Positions 15,455 through 23,459 of a stretch of DNA of 64,000 nucleotides are shown piece by piece. The DNA is taken from contig CADBWQ010000025.1 of the NCBI GenBank assembly GCA_902798545.1, positions 26,378-90,377 on the forward strand. The letters run 5' to 3'. The notes below the pieces were generated by a model. The model saw only the letters and a list, made by a program, of their open reading frames with translations. It was not told the DNA's origin and searched no databases. Position 1 is the stretch's first letter; the number at the start of each line of letters is the position of its first letter. The stretch is from Oscillospiraceae bacterium (GTDB lineage Bacteria; Bacillota; Clostridia; Oscillospirales; Oscillospiraceae). Made by a program: the position numbers and the translations under genes.

Positions 15455-15814
15455 ATGAAAACAACAACAGAAGAAAAGAAGCCCTACGAAGGACTGGAAT
15501 TTGAGGTAATCCGCTTCGTCACTGAAGATATCATCACAACGTCGAACGCAAGCGAAGACGACGACAAGGACGACAAGGACCAGCCGGACGACGACGGCGG
15601 CAACGTCGATCCGCAGGCTTCCCCGGAGCCCTCACCTGAAACGCCAACCACGATCACCGTCACTGGCACTTTTAATAATGATGATACTGATACTGTCGAA
15701 GTCACCACTAAAACTCTTACGTTCCTTTATGATAACGGAGCAGCATATTTTTATCGGGACGAAGACGGAAAACAATGGTGGACATTCGATGGGGAGGCCT
15801 TCTTTATTGACTAG
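15455..15814 (+). CDS. Second RiPP-like precursor or leader-bearing acidic protein
   Basis: A 119-aa, very acidic, Cys-free protein. Residues 11-30 (YEGLEFEVIRFVTEDIITTS) share 15 of 20 positions with the peptide at 5566. A Asp/Pro-rich linker follows (about 33-66), then a C-terminal segment with alternating Thr/Val and aromatic residues (FLYDNGAAYFYRDEDGKQWW) that may fold as a small beta domain. It stands alone with its own perfect promoter, an AGGGG site and a terminator; no modification enzyme is adjacent. It may be recognised in trans by the PqqD protein at 5865. It does not end in Ser. Function unproven. Confidence 0.6.
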   Translation: MKTTTEEKKPYEGLEFEVIRFVTEDIITTSNASEDDDKDDKDQPDDDGGNVDPQASPEPSPETPTTITVTGTFNNDDTDTVEVTTKTLTFLYDNGAAYFYRDEDGKQWWTFDGEAFFID

Positions 15815-15842
15815 TACTGTCTGACATCCGCTTCACCGGCAA

Positions 15843-15906
15843 AACAGAACGCGACAGCATCAGTGGGCAACAAAGCCCTACACTCTACTATCGCGTTCTG
15901 TTTTTA
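15843..15906 (+). terminator. Terminator of the second precursor-like gene
   Basis: Perfect 12-bp outer stem AACAGAACGCGA / TCGCGTTCTGTT with an inner GGGC/GCCC hairpin in the loop, followed by TTTT. Confidence 0.75.
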
Positions 15907-15996
15907 TGCTTCCAAACGCTGTCACTCTACCAGAAGGCCTTCCAGATGGAGAACTGTAACCAAGTGGCGCAAACCATCGCCCCCTGGTTTGCACGA

Positions 15997-16887
15997 TTAT
16001 TCTATCGCCTTAATCTCAGACCCATCAATATTTGCGACTATCGTTGTTTCCATCATAAAATCTTTGTTCGCGTTCAGACTGTAAATTGAGGTATCATCAA
16101 GCCAGTAGAACTGCCACAAATATTCTTCTAAATATAAAGCTTCATTTTTTCCTGTTTCAACGTGATAGGAATACATTCTTTTACTATCATAATAATTGGT
16201 ATAAACCACCTGGGTACCATTGAAAGCAAATGTTGTCGGATTTACCTCAGAGATCACCTCTGTACCAGATTCAGGAACATAGATTTTCAAAACTCGCCTC
16301 AAGTCGGCAGCATTGACCGGTAAACCCTTTTCATCCCATTCTACATCGCCATCATAGGACACATAATAGAACTTTTCCCCGTCCTTTATATACTGATAAC
16401 ATACGTCATCAATGAAGATATGATCATTTGTTCCATCCGCATCACAGACATGCAATTTCTTGCCGTCCAGGTAATCCTGGTAATAAAGTCGGTCACCTAT
16501 GAAATATGGATAGAACGCAGGCTTTTCCAGAATCTGTGTGATCTCACTCCCATCAAGATCAGCCCTGAAAAACGCTCCTGTAATTGTATTCACATTCTTA
16601 TCCGTCAAAGCATAGTTTTCAGTAAAAGTACTTCCATCATTGTTGATGGAGAAATAGAGATAACCATCATGAATCTGCACATATCGAATTGTACCGGGAA
16701 TGGGCTGGCTTTTCGGGCCTATTAACTCAGTTTCTTCACCTCCTGTTACCCTGGATTTCATAATCGAAGTTTGATTACTATCCTTACGGTTCAAAAAATA
16801 AACCCACATGTCGTCGGAATAGATATACGAAGGCCTACATCCAGCTTTGGCTTCTGTTTCGCCAGATTTCCTATTCGTAAACAACAT
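15997..16887 (-). CDS. DUF5050-like beta-propeller protein, apparently 5'-truncated
   Basis: A 296-aa protein made of repeated blades of the type GD-YYxDxxDxxKLYxxxxDG, typical of DUF5050/TolB-like propellers. Related proteins are usually secreted or lipoproteins, but this one begins abruptly without a signal peptide. An in-frame TAG lies 15 bp upstream of the ATG and the AAGGAG-like site is 14 bp away, which is too far. Base composition looks more AT-rich than its neighbours. The sequence just upstream (about 16888-16990) looks unrelated. I read it as a remnant or horizontally acquired fragment that may still be translated. Confidence 0.55.
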   Translation of the reverse strand: MLFTNRKSGETEAKAGCRPSYIYSDDMWVYFLNRKDSNQTSIMKSRVTGGEETELIGPKSQPIPGTIRYVQIHDGYLYFSINNDGSTFTENYALTDKNVNTITGAFFRADLDGSEITQILEKPAFYPYFIGDRLYYQDYLDGKKLHVCDADGTNDHIFIDDVCYQYIKDGEKFYYVSYDGDVEWDEKGLPVNAADLRRVLKIYVPESGTEVISEVNPTTFAFNGTQVVYTNYYDSKRMYSYHVETGKNEALYLEEYLWQFYWLDDTSIYSLNANKDFMMETTIVANIDGSEIKAIE

Positions 16888-17060
16888 TGAGTGTTCCCTG
16901 TTCTAACTCCTTTATGTGGGGTTTTCCAAAAATCACAGAATTCTTCATTGAGGCAACCGGGCTTTTGATTCTTCCCCCCAAATACCAAGTGGTATTCCTG
17001 CAATCCGTCCCACTCACTATGTCAAATGATTATAATACATTATAACGTATATTTATTCTA

Positions 17061-17105
17061 AAAGAAACACACCTACCTACGATACGAAGGCGGGTGTGTT
17101 TCTTT
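17061..17105. terminator. Bidirectional terminator downstream of nrdD
   Basis: Perfect 13-bp stem AAAGAAACACACC / GGTGTGTTTCTTT with T-rich sequence on both outer sides. Confidence 0.75.
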
Positions 17106-17235
17106 ATTTGTTTTGCAATTTGTCTGTTTTTCAGAAAACAACATTTTAGTTTTTTTCAGAGTTAACGTGGATAATGTTCATTTTTCCCTATTTTTTCAAA
17201 AAAATTTTTTCCGGAGATGTTTTAGTCCGGATTCC

Positions 17236-19437
17236 TTACAGGTGCAGGACGCGGTCTTTGATTTCCTGGGTGCGGCCCTGGTTCCAGAACTGGGTGCCGA
17301 TGTAGCCGCAGGTGCGGCGGGCGACATTCATCTTGTTCTGGTCGCGGTTGCCGCAGTTTGGGCACACCCAGACGAGCTTGCCGTTGTCTTCCTCGATGCT
17401 GATCTCGCCGTCGTAGCCGCAGACCTGGCAGTAGTCGCTCTTGGTGTTGAGCTCGGCGTACATGATGTTGTCATAGATGAAGCGCATAACGGAGAGGACC
17501 GCTTCGAGGTTGTCCTGCATGTTGGGCACCTCGACATAGCTGATGGCTCCACCGGGCGAAAGGGCCTGGAACTTGGCCTCGATGCGAAGCTTTTCGAAGG
17601 CGTCGATTGGCTCGGTGACATGGATGTGGTAGCTGTTGGTGATATAGCCTTTGTCCGTGATGTTCTTGATGACACCGAAGCGCTTCTGCAGGCACTTTGC
17701 AAATTTGTACGTGGTGCTCTCCAGCGGCGTGCCATAGATGGAGTAGTCGATGTTCTCGGCAGCTTTCCATTTTGCGGTATACTCGTTGAGCTTGTTCATG
17801 ATCTCAAGGCCCAGCGCTTCACCCTCCGGCTCAGTGAGCTTTTTGCCGTTAAGGGCAAGGACGCATTCCCACAGTCCGGCATAGCCGAGACTGATGGTAC
17901 TGTAGCCGTTGTAAAGGAGCCTGTCAATAGTCTCCCCTTTCTGCAGTCTGGCCAGAGCGCCATACTGCCAGAGGATCGGGGCCACATCCGAAACCGTTCC
18001 AAGGAGACGCTCGTGCCGGCAGCGCAGCGCCCGGTGACAGAGCTCCATACGCTCGTCAAAAATCTCCCAGAAGCGGTCGAGATCGCCACCGGCGGAGAGG
18101 CCGATATCCACGAGGTTCACGGTGACAACCCCCTGATTGAAACGGCCATAGTATTTGTGCTTGCCCTCTTCATAATTTCCGGCGTTTGCCACATTGCCCA
18201 GATGGGCATCCGTAAAGCGGTCCGGGGTCAGGAAGCTGCGGCAGCCCATGCAGGTGTACACATCACCTTTTTTGAGCTGCTTCATGATCTTTTCGGAGAT
18301 ATAGTCCGGAACCATTCGCTTTGCAGTGCACTTGGCGGCAAGCTTCGTCAGATCATAGTACCTGCTGCCCTCATGGATATTGTCTTCTTCCAGAACATAA
18401 ATAAGCTTCGGGAAAGCCGGGGTGACCCAGACGCCCTTCTCGTTCTTCACACCTTCATAGCGTTGAAGCAGGACCTCTTCGATAATCATGGCGAGGTCCG
18501 CTTTTTCGCTCTCGTTCTTTGCCTCGTTCAGGTACATATAGACCGTGACAAAGGGGGCCTGCCCGTTGGTGGTCAGGAGGGTCACGACCTGGTACTGGAT
18601 GGTCTGGACGCCGCGCTTGATCTCGGCGCGGAGCATGCGCTCGGTGATCTTCTGCTTGATCTCTTCCGACATCTCCACCCCCGAAAGCTCGCACTCTTCG
18701 TCCAGTTCCTTGCGGAGCTTCCTGCGGCTTACTTCCACAAAGGGGGCGAGGTGCGTCAGGGAGATCGACTGTCCGCCGTACTGATTTGAGGCAACCTGTG
18801 CAATGATCTGGGTGGCGATGTTGCAGGCGGTCGAGAAGCTGTGCGGCTTCTCAATCAGGGTACCTGTAATGACGGTACCGTTCTGGAGCATATCCTCGAG
18901 GTTCACGAGGTCACAGTTGTGCATATGCTGGGCATAGTAGTCCATGTCATGGAAGTGGATAATGCCTTCGTTGTGGGCTTCGACAATGTCCGCCGGGAGC
19001 AGGATGCGTTCGCTGATGTCCTTGGAGACCTCACCCGCCATGTAGTCACGCTGGGTGGAGTTGATAACCGGATTCTTGTTGGCATTCTCCTGCTTTGCCT
19101 CTTCATTGGTGCACTCGATGAGGCTGAGGATCTTCTTGTCGGTGGTGTTGGACTGGCGGACAAGCGCCCGTGTATAGCGATAGGTTATATAGCGCTTCGC
19201 GACTTCATAGGCGCCGTGAGACATGAGCTGTCGTTCCACCATATCCTGGACTTCTTCCACGCCGGGTGCGCGACCGAGGGCGGCACAGGACGCCGTGACT
19301 GAATCTGTCATGGCCTGGATGGCCTCCTCCGGAACACGTTCGGACGGGTCGGAGGCAAAATTGGCCTTGCGGATGGCGTTTGCGATCTTCTCTCTGTCAA
19401 ACTCTGCTTCGGAGCTGTTGCGCTTGATAATTCTCAT
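17236..19437 (-). CDS. nrdD: Class III anaerobic ribonucleoside-triphosphate reductase
   Basis: A 733-aa oxygen-sensitive enzyme that makes dNTPs from NTPs. An N-terminal ATP-cone (about 1-90) is followed by the glycyl-radical catalytic barrel. The C-terminus has the zinc site (CQVCGY and CPNCG pairs) and the radical motif RRTCGYIG, with radical Gly711. Length and motifs are complete. The activase nrdG lies at the opposite end of this region. A candidate NrdR box and a hairpin lie between it and thiI. Its presence indicates anaerobic DNA synthesis. Confidence 0.96.
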   Translation of the reverse strand: MRIIKRNSSEAEFDREKIANAIRKANFASDPSERVPEEAIQAMTDSVTASCAALGRAPGVEEVQDMVERQLMSHGAYEVAKRYITYRYTRALVRQSNTTDKKILSLIECTNEEAKQENANKNPVINSTQRDYMAGEVSKDISERILLPADIVEAHNEGIIHFHDMDYYAQHMHNCDLVNLEDMLQNGTVITGTLIEKPHSFSTACNIATQIIAQVASNQYGGQSISLTHLAPFVEVSRRKLRKELDEECELSGVEMSEEIKQKITERMLRAEIKRGVQTIQYQVVTLLTTNGQAPFVTVYMYLNEAKNESEKADLAMIIEEVLLQRYEGVKNEKGVWVTPAFPKLIYVLEEDNIHEGSRYYDLTKLAAKCTAKRMVPDYISEKIMKQLKKGDVYTCMGCRSFLTPDRFTDAHLGNVANAGNYEEGKHKYYGRFNQGVVTVNLVDIGLSAGGDLDRFWEIFDERMELCHRALRCRHERLLGTVSDVAPILWQYGALARLQKGETIDRLLYNGYSTISLGYAGLWECVLALNGKKLTEPEGEALGLEIMNKLNEYTAKWKAAENIDYSIYGTPLESTTYKFAKCLQKRFGVIKNITDKGYITNSYHIHVTEPIDAFEKLRIEAKFQALSPGGAISYVEVPNMQDNLEAVLSVMRFIYDNIMYAELNTKSDYCQVCGYDGEISIEEDNGKLVWVCPNCGNRDQNKMNVARRTCGYIGTQFWNQGRTQEIKDRVLHL

Positions 19438-19475
19438 ATAAAACGGTCTCCATATTCTCTCTGAAAACGAAATTA

Positions 19476-19501
19476 CTGCACAGCATTTTGGTGCTGTGCA
19501 G
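19476..19501. promoter_or_regulatory. Hairpin in the nrdD 5' leader
   Basis: Perfect 10-bp stem CTGCACAGCA / TGCTGTGCAG with a 6-nt loop, about 40 bp upstream of the nrdD start codon. No T-tract adjoins it. Confidence 0.45.
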
Positions 19502-19509
19502 CGAGAAGA

Positions 19510-19525
19510 ATACCATATCTTGTAT
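19510..19525. promoter_or_regulatory. Candidate NrdR box upstream of nrdD
   Basis: ATACCATATCTTGTAT matches 12 of 16 positions of the NrdR consensus ACACWATATAWTGTGT-type palindrome, as I recall it. NrdR represses ribonucleotide reductase genes; boxes usually come in pairs and I see only one. Confidence 0.35.
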
Positions 19526-19603
19526 CTAAAGTAAAGGATTTTGTTTTTTTGTTTTTCTGTAACTCTTTGTCTTTTCTACCGGTATTCCACCGGAGGAAGC
19601 GGA

Positions 19604-20770
19604 TCACAGCCTGATCCGCTCTAACCCGGCAAGGGCTTCTTCCACCAGTGCGGCGACATCCAGTGCGCTCTCCGCAGTCTCCACTTCGACGATCTTCGGA
19701 TGGGTCCGCGGATGCCGCGGAGTGAAGACCGTACAGCAGTCCTCATAGGGGAGGATTGAGGTGTCGAAGGTGCCGATCTTCCGGGCGTAGCGGACAATGT
19801 CCTCCTTGTCCATTCCAACCAGCGGCTGCAGGACCGGCAGCGTCGTCACGGCCTGGGTAGAAGCCATGGCCTCCATGGTCTGACTTGCAACCTGGCCAAG
19901 ATTCTCCCCAGTGACTATAGCCTTCGCGCCGGTGCGTTCGGCAATTTTCTGGGCGATACGCATCATGAACCGGCGCATGATAAGGGTGAAATACTCCTCC
20001 GGGCACTTGTCGCGGATTTCCTCCTGAATATGGGTGAAGGGCACAACCTCCAGCGTCATATCCCCGCAATACCTTGTAAGGAGATGCCCGAGCTCAATCA
20101 CCTTTTCCTTCGCCTGCTGGGAAGTATAGGGGAAGGAGAAAAAATGGACCGGGATCAGGCGCACACCGCGCTTTGCAATCATATAGGTGGAAACCGGGCT
20201 GTCGATTCCTCCGGAAAGGAGAGACACTGCAATTCCGTTGGATCCCACGGGCATACCGCCCGCGCCGTCCACTGGCTGCGTGTGGACATAGGCCGCAAGG
20301 TCCCGAACCTCAATATTCACAACGAGTTCGGGACTGTGGACATCCACCGCGCAGTTGGGATAAGCCTCTGCCAGTTCTCCGCCAACATACTGGCTGAGCT
20401 GGATGCTGGTCATGGGAAAGCGTTTGTCGCTGCGCTTGGACTCAACCTTAAAGCTCTTTGCCCGAAGCATATCCTCCCGCAGGCATTCAATGGCGAGGCG
20501 GACAATGGCATCCTTGTCTTTTTCACAGGCCGAAGCCCGGCTGATTTTGACCACACCGAACACATCCCTGACCGCTTCGAAGGCAGCGTCCAGATCTGCA
20601 CTTTCATCGGCGGGCTCCACGTAGACCGTTGACTGCAGGCAGCTGACATTGAATCTGCCAAGGTCGGCGAGGCGGCGTCGGACATTGCCTACCAGTCGTG
20701 CCTCAAAGCTGCGGCGGTTCAGTCCTTTCAGGACGATCTCTCCGAGTTTCAACAATAAGATGTCATTCAT
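19604..20770 (-). CDS. thiI: tRNA 4-thiouridine synthase ThiI
   Basis: A 388-aa enzyme that adenylates and thiolates U8 of tRNA; it also supports thiazole synthesis in some bacteria. Order: N-terminal ferredoxin-like domain, THUMP domain (about 60-165), then the PP-loop ATPase with SLLSGGIDSP near 185. The C-terminal rhodanese domain of enterobacterial ThiI is absent, as in Bacillus, where a cysteine desulfurase supplies sulfur differently. No nifZ/iscS gene is adjacent. ATG start overlaps no other gene. Confident from length and PP-loop. Confidence 0.94.
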   Translation of the reverse strand: MNDILLLKLGEIVLKGLNRRSFEARLVGNVRRRLADLGRFNVSCLQSTVYVEPADESADLDAAFEAVRDVFGVVKISRASACEKDKDAIVRLAIECLREDMLRAKSFKVESKRSDKRFPMTSIQLSQYVGGELAEAYPNCAVDVHSPELVVNIEVRDLAAYVHTQPVDGAGGMPVGSNGIAVSLLSGGIDSPVSTYMIAKRGVRLIPVHFFSFPYTSQQAKEKVIELGHLLTRYCGDMTLEVVPFTHIQEEIRDKCPEEYFTLIMRRFMMRIAQKIAERTGAKAIVTGENLGQVASQTMEAMASTQAVTTLPVLQPLVGMDKEDIVRYARKIGTFDTSILPYEDCCTVFTPRHPRTHPKIVEVETAESALDVAALVEEALAGLERIRL

Positions 20771-20803
20771 TTGGATTCTCCTTGTGAAATGCGGCTTATC
20801 CTC

Positions 20804-22708
20804 TCAGTAGTTCCGGACATAGAGATAGTAGGGATAAACCGTTCCGTTATCTTCATAATAAACTGTCTGCAGGAGGCTGTAGCAGGGACTGTCCACCTCG
20901 AGTCCCCGGGAGACAATGTACTCCGTCACACCATCCGCCATATAGTGTTCCATTTCCGAAACCATCTCCTCCGAAGGGAGATTCAGCATGCAGAAATAAC
21001 GAGTGGATGGGACAATATCCGCTGTTGTGAAAAGACCGATATCCAGCGCCCCGTAATTAAACAGCGTTGCATCCGGCTTATCTCTGAGTGTCTCCGCGAA
21101 AATGAACTGGGGCATCTCGGCACGTCTGTGCAGCAGCATTCCGCTGTTTTCAGATCCGAACAGCGCCAGCGTGAACAGGATTGGGATCAGAATGCGTCCA
21201 AGGCGATTTCTGCGATTGGAACGGGATTCCGATATTCCGGTCTGTTCCTCTTTCGTATTGCCGGATGGATCTGCCAATGCACTACAGCAACTCAGGAGCA
21301 TGGACACCCCGAGCGGAATGAATACACAGAGAATCTCAGAATAATACTTTAGATTGATTCCCCCGGCATAAATCATTCCGAATGCGAAAGCAAAGGACAG
21401 GAACACATGAACAGCCAGTTCCCGTTCCCTGCTCTTCCAGAGGGAGAGCACACTGAAGAGGACCAGCAGGATCGTCGCATCGTTATAAGTGAGCATGGAA
21501 GCAAGGCCGGAACCCAGTCCACGGATCGTACGGAGCAGGGACGATGCCTTGCCGTAGACAAAGATATTGTTGTAGAAGTACGCCTCCCAGAGAGATGAAA
21601 GCGCATGGTGATAAGCAAAGTAAGCCAGGATCGGCAGCGAAACTGTAACGACGCCGAGTGCAATCATTCCAAGCAGTTTCAACAGCCGGACCGCATGTCC
21701 TTCCCGAAGCATCCGGTACGCCGGTACAAGGATAAATCCAATGTAAAAACCCAGCATGCTGTACTTGATCCAAAGCACCGCGCTGGAACTCAAGCCGATC
21801 AGGAAGGCCTCCTTCAGGCTGAGCTCGCGCTTCAGACAGATACACTGTAGTCCGTAATAGAACGAGAGCATCACGAGCGGCAGAGAAAGCTCTTCCGCAC
21901 TGCCGCCCTTGAGGAAAGCCGGCGCCGTATAAACCAGCGCTGCTGTCAGGAATAGGAAAATCGGGCTTCTCCTGCCCGTAAGAAGCAGATGGCATTTCCA
22001 TGCCAGGCTCAGGAAAGCCCAGGCTGCCGCAATTTCCAGCAGCCATCCGCCAAGGAAACTACGGTGGGAAACCGGATAACAGAGGGCATACAGCGCATAC
22101 AGCAGAGGGCCCTTCTGTTCATAAAGGTCACGGTAGGGTACGATTCCGTACAGCATGGATTTGCCTACGGTAAAAAAACAATTGGCGTCCACCCAGTCGT
22201 TAAAGGGGTAGAGCGGGGATGAAAGTGAGCAGACGGAGACGGAGACCACCGCCACGCAGAACAGCAGTCGTCGGTCTTCCCTGCTGACCATACCGCGGTC
22301 ATCGGCATGTACCATCGGTCGGTCCGCCGTGAGGCTCTCCCCAAGTGCCAGAAGAAGTGCCGACAGAAACGGGACTGCACCGGCACAGCTTATTCCGGCA
22401 GCCAGAAGGATCGGTATGGCCTTCCGCCACTCAAAGAACTGCAGCGAGACAAGCCGCTTCGTGCGCAGCCACACGATGAGAAACAGTATCGAGAAAAGCA
22501 GAGACAAAAAGGCTGCCCGCAGGAGATATTGCCTGTTCTCCCGGTTATCTTTGGCTTCCCCCTGTTTCTCTCCAGCAGAGATCAGCGCCGTGGCAAGCAG
22601 CGCTGTCACTGCCGGGGAGATCACAAAGCTCGCATATAGCGGTCTGACCAGCAGGACGCAGAACGCGGCTGCCGAGAGACAGAGCCGGATTCTTTTTTGT
22701 TTTTCCAT
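20804..22708 (-). CDS. Polytopic glycosyltransferase-like membrane protein
   Basis: About 634 aa with roughly a dozen transmembrane helices. A luminal loop near residues 175-200 carries the acidic NDWVDAN and KGPLLYALYA stretch typical of GT-C fold dolichyl/undecaprenyl-phosphate-sugar transferases (GT39/PMT-like). The C-terminal ~90 residues form a soluble domain. The family adds sugars to cell-surface polymers or proteins from lipid-linked donors. The ATG chosen lies 9 bp after AGGGG; a longer frame would begin with TTG. Neighbours (kinase-like protein, LTA-synthase-like enzyme) suggest an envelope polymer role. Substrate unknown. Confidence 0.7.
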   Translation of the reverse strand: MEKQKRIRLCLSAAAFCVLLVRPLYASFVISPAVTALLATALISAGEKQGEAKDNRENRQYLLRAAFLSLLFSILFLIVWLRTKRLVSLQFFEWRKAIPILLAAGISCAGAVPFLSALLLALGESLTADRPMVHADDRGMVSREDRRLLFCVAVVSVSVCSLSSPLYPFNDWVDANCFFTVGKSMLYGIVPYRDLYEQKGPLLYALYALCYPVSHRSFLGGWLLEIAAAWAFLSLAWKCHLLLTGRRSPIFLFLTAALVYTAPAFLKGGSAEELSLPLVMLSFYYGLQCICLKRELSLKEAFLIGLSSSAVLWIKYSMLGFYIGFILVPAYRMLREGHAVRLLKLLGMIALGVVTVSLPILAYFAYHHALSSLWEAYFYNNIFVYGKASSLLRTIRGLGSGLASMLTYNDATILLVLFSVLSLWKSRERELAVHVFLSFAFAFGMIYAGGINLKYYSEILCVFIPLGVSMLLSCCSALADPSGNTKEEQTGISESRSNRRNRLGRILIPILFTLALFGSENSGMLLHRRAEMPQFIFAETLRDKPDATLFNYGALDIGLFTTADIVPSTRYFCMLNLPSEEMVSEMEHYMADGVTEYIVSRGLEVDSPCYSLLQTVYYEDNGTVYPYYLYVRNY

Positions 22709-22769
22709 GTTCATCCGCCCCTTCTGTGCTGCCGCATCTGTTTCTGTGAATCGAACGTACCCCAATGGT

Positions 22770-23327
22770 TCAGAGCTGATCGATCAGTCTTTCCAGTTCC
22801 TTCTCCGCGGCGTTCAGGTCCGTGCTGTCCACTCTCGCATCACAGTAAACAGCCTCCTCACGCTGTTCTCTGGCCAGTTCCAGGCGCGCAGTGAGTTCGA
22901 AGGAATTTCTTGCTGATCGGGCATATCGTGCTTTAAGCTGCTCCGGATCTTTCGGTTCTACATACACACAGAAAGCCTCCGGCATGTTCTGTTTCACCTG
23001 GGCAGCGCGCTCGGGCTCTATGGTGAGAAGAACGTGCTTTCCACTTCGAAGCCCTTCCTCGACTAGTCTGCGGGAGGTACCGTAGTCATTTCCGGCAAGT
23101 TCCGTCGTCTCCAGGAGGTCGCCCGTCTCTTTCAGCTCATTCCAGCCTTCCAGATCATAATAATAAAAGCGGTCGCCGTCAACCTCGCCATCCTTTTTCT
23201 TTCTGGCGGTCACCGGAATCACGGTTATAAGATCTGCTCTGCGCTCCAGAACATCTGCAACGATGTCCTTCAGACCGGCGCCGAACGGGCCTGTTACAAC
23301 GATCAGTCTTCCGCTGTTGTTACCCAT
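22770..23327 (-). CDS. Guanylate-kinase-like protein with degenerate P-loop
   Basis: A 185-aa protein with the overall layout of guanylate kinase: N-terminal phosphate loop, GMP-binding region containing PVTARKKKDGEVDG and YYYDLEGW, and a C-terminal helix rich in Glu/Leu. The P-loop reads TGPFGAGLKD (residues 12-21) instead of GPSGxGKST: the Walker Lys is Leu19 and the Ser/Thr is Lys20. It is therefore unlikely to be a normal GMP kinase and may bind nucleotide weakly or act as a scaffold. AGGAGG gives a clear start; the longest frame upstream has no such site. It sits between two envelope genes. Confidence 0.7.
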   Translation of the reverse strand: MGNNSGRLIVVTGPFGAGLKDIVADVLERRADLITVIPVTARKKKDGEVDGDRFYYYDLEGWNELKETGDLLETTELAGNDYGTSRRLVEEGLRSGKHVLLTIEPERAAQVKQNMPEAFCVYVEPKDPEQLKARYARSARNSFELTARLELAREQREEAVYCDARVDSTDLNAAEKELERLIDQL

Positions 23328-23459
23328 GGTTTTCCTCCTGTGGATGCTGAGTCTTCGTATTTTAACACCTTTATTGTGTATTGACAAGCAGTTTATCCAA
23401 TCCATTCCTTTCGGTGAACGCTGCGGCGCAATGTGCTCCGGGAGCTCCGGCACCGCGTC

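Noticed and set aside
17113-18789. 558-codon open frame on the plus strand
   Set aside because: Antisense to nrdD, whose glycyl-radical and zinc motifs are unmistakable.
22770-23327. Housekeeping guanylate kinase (gmk)
   Set aside because: The fold matches but the P-loop lacks the essential Lys and Ser/Thr, so the gene symbol was withheld.
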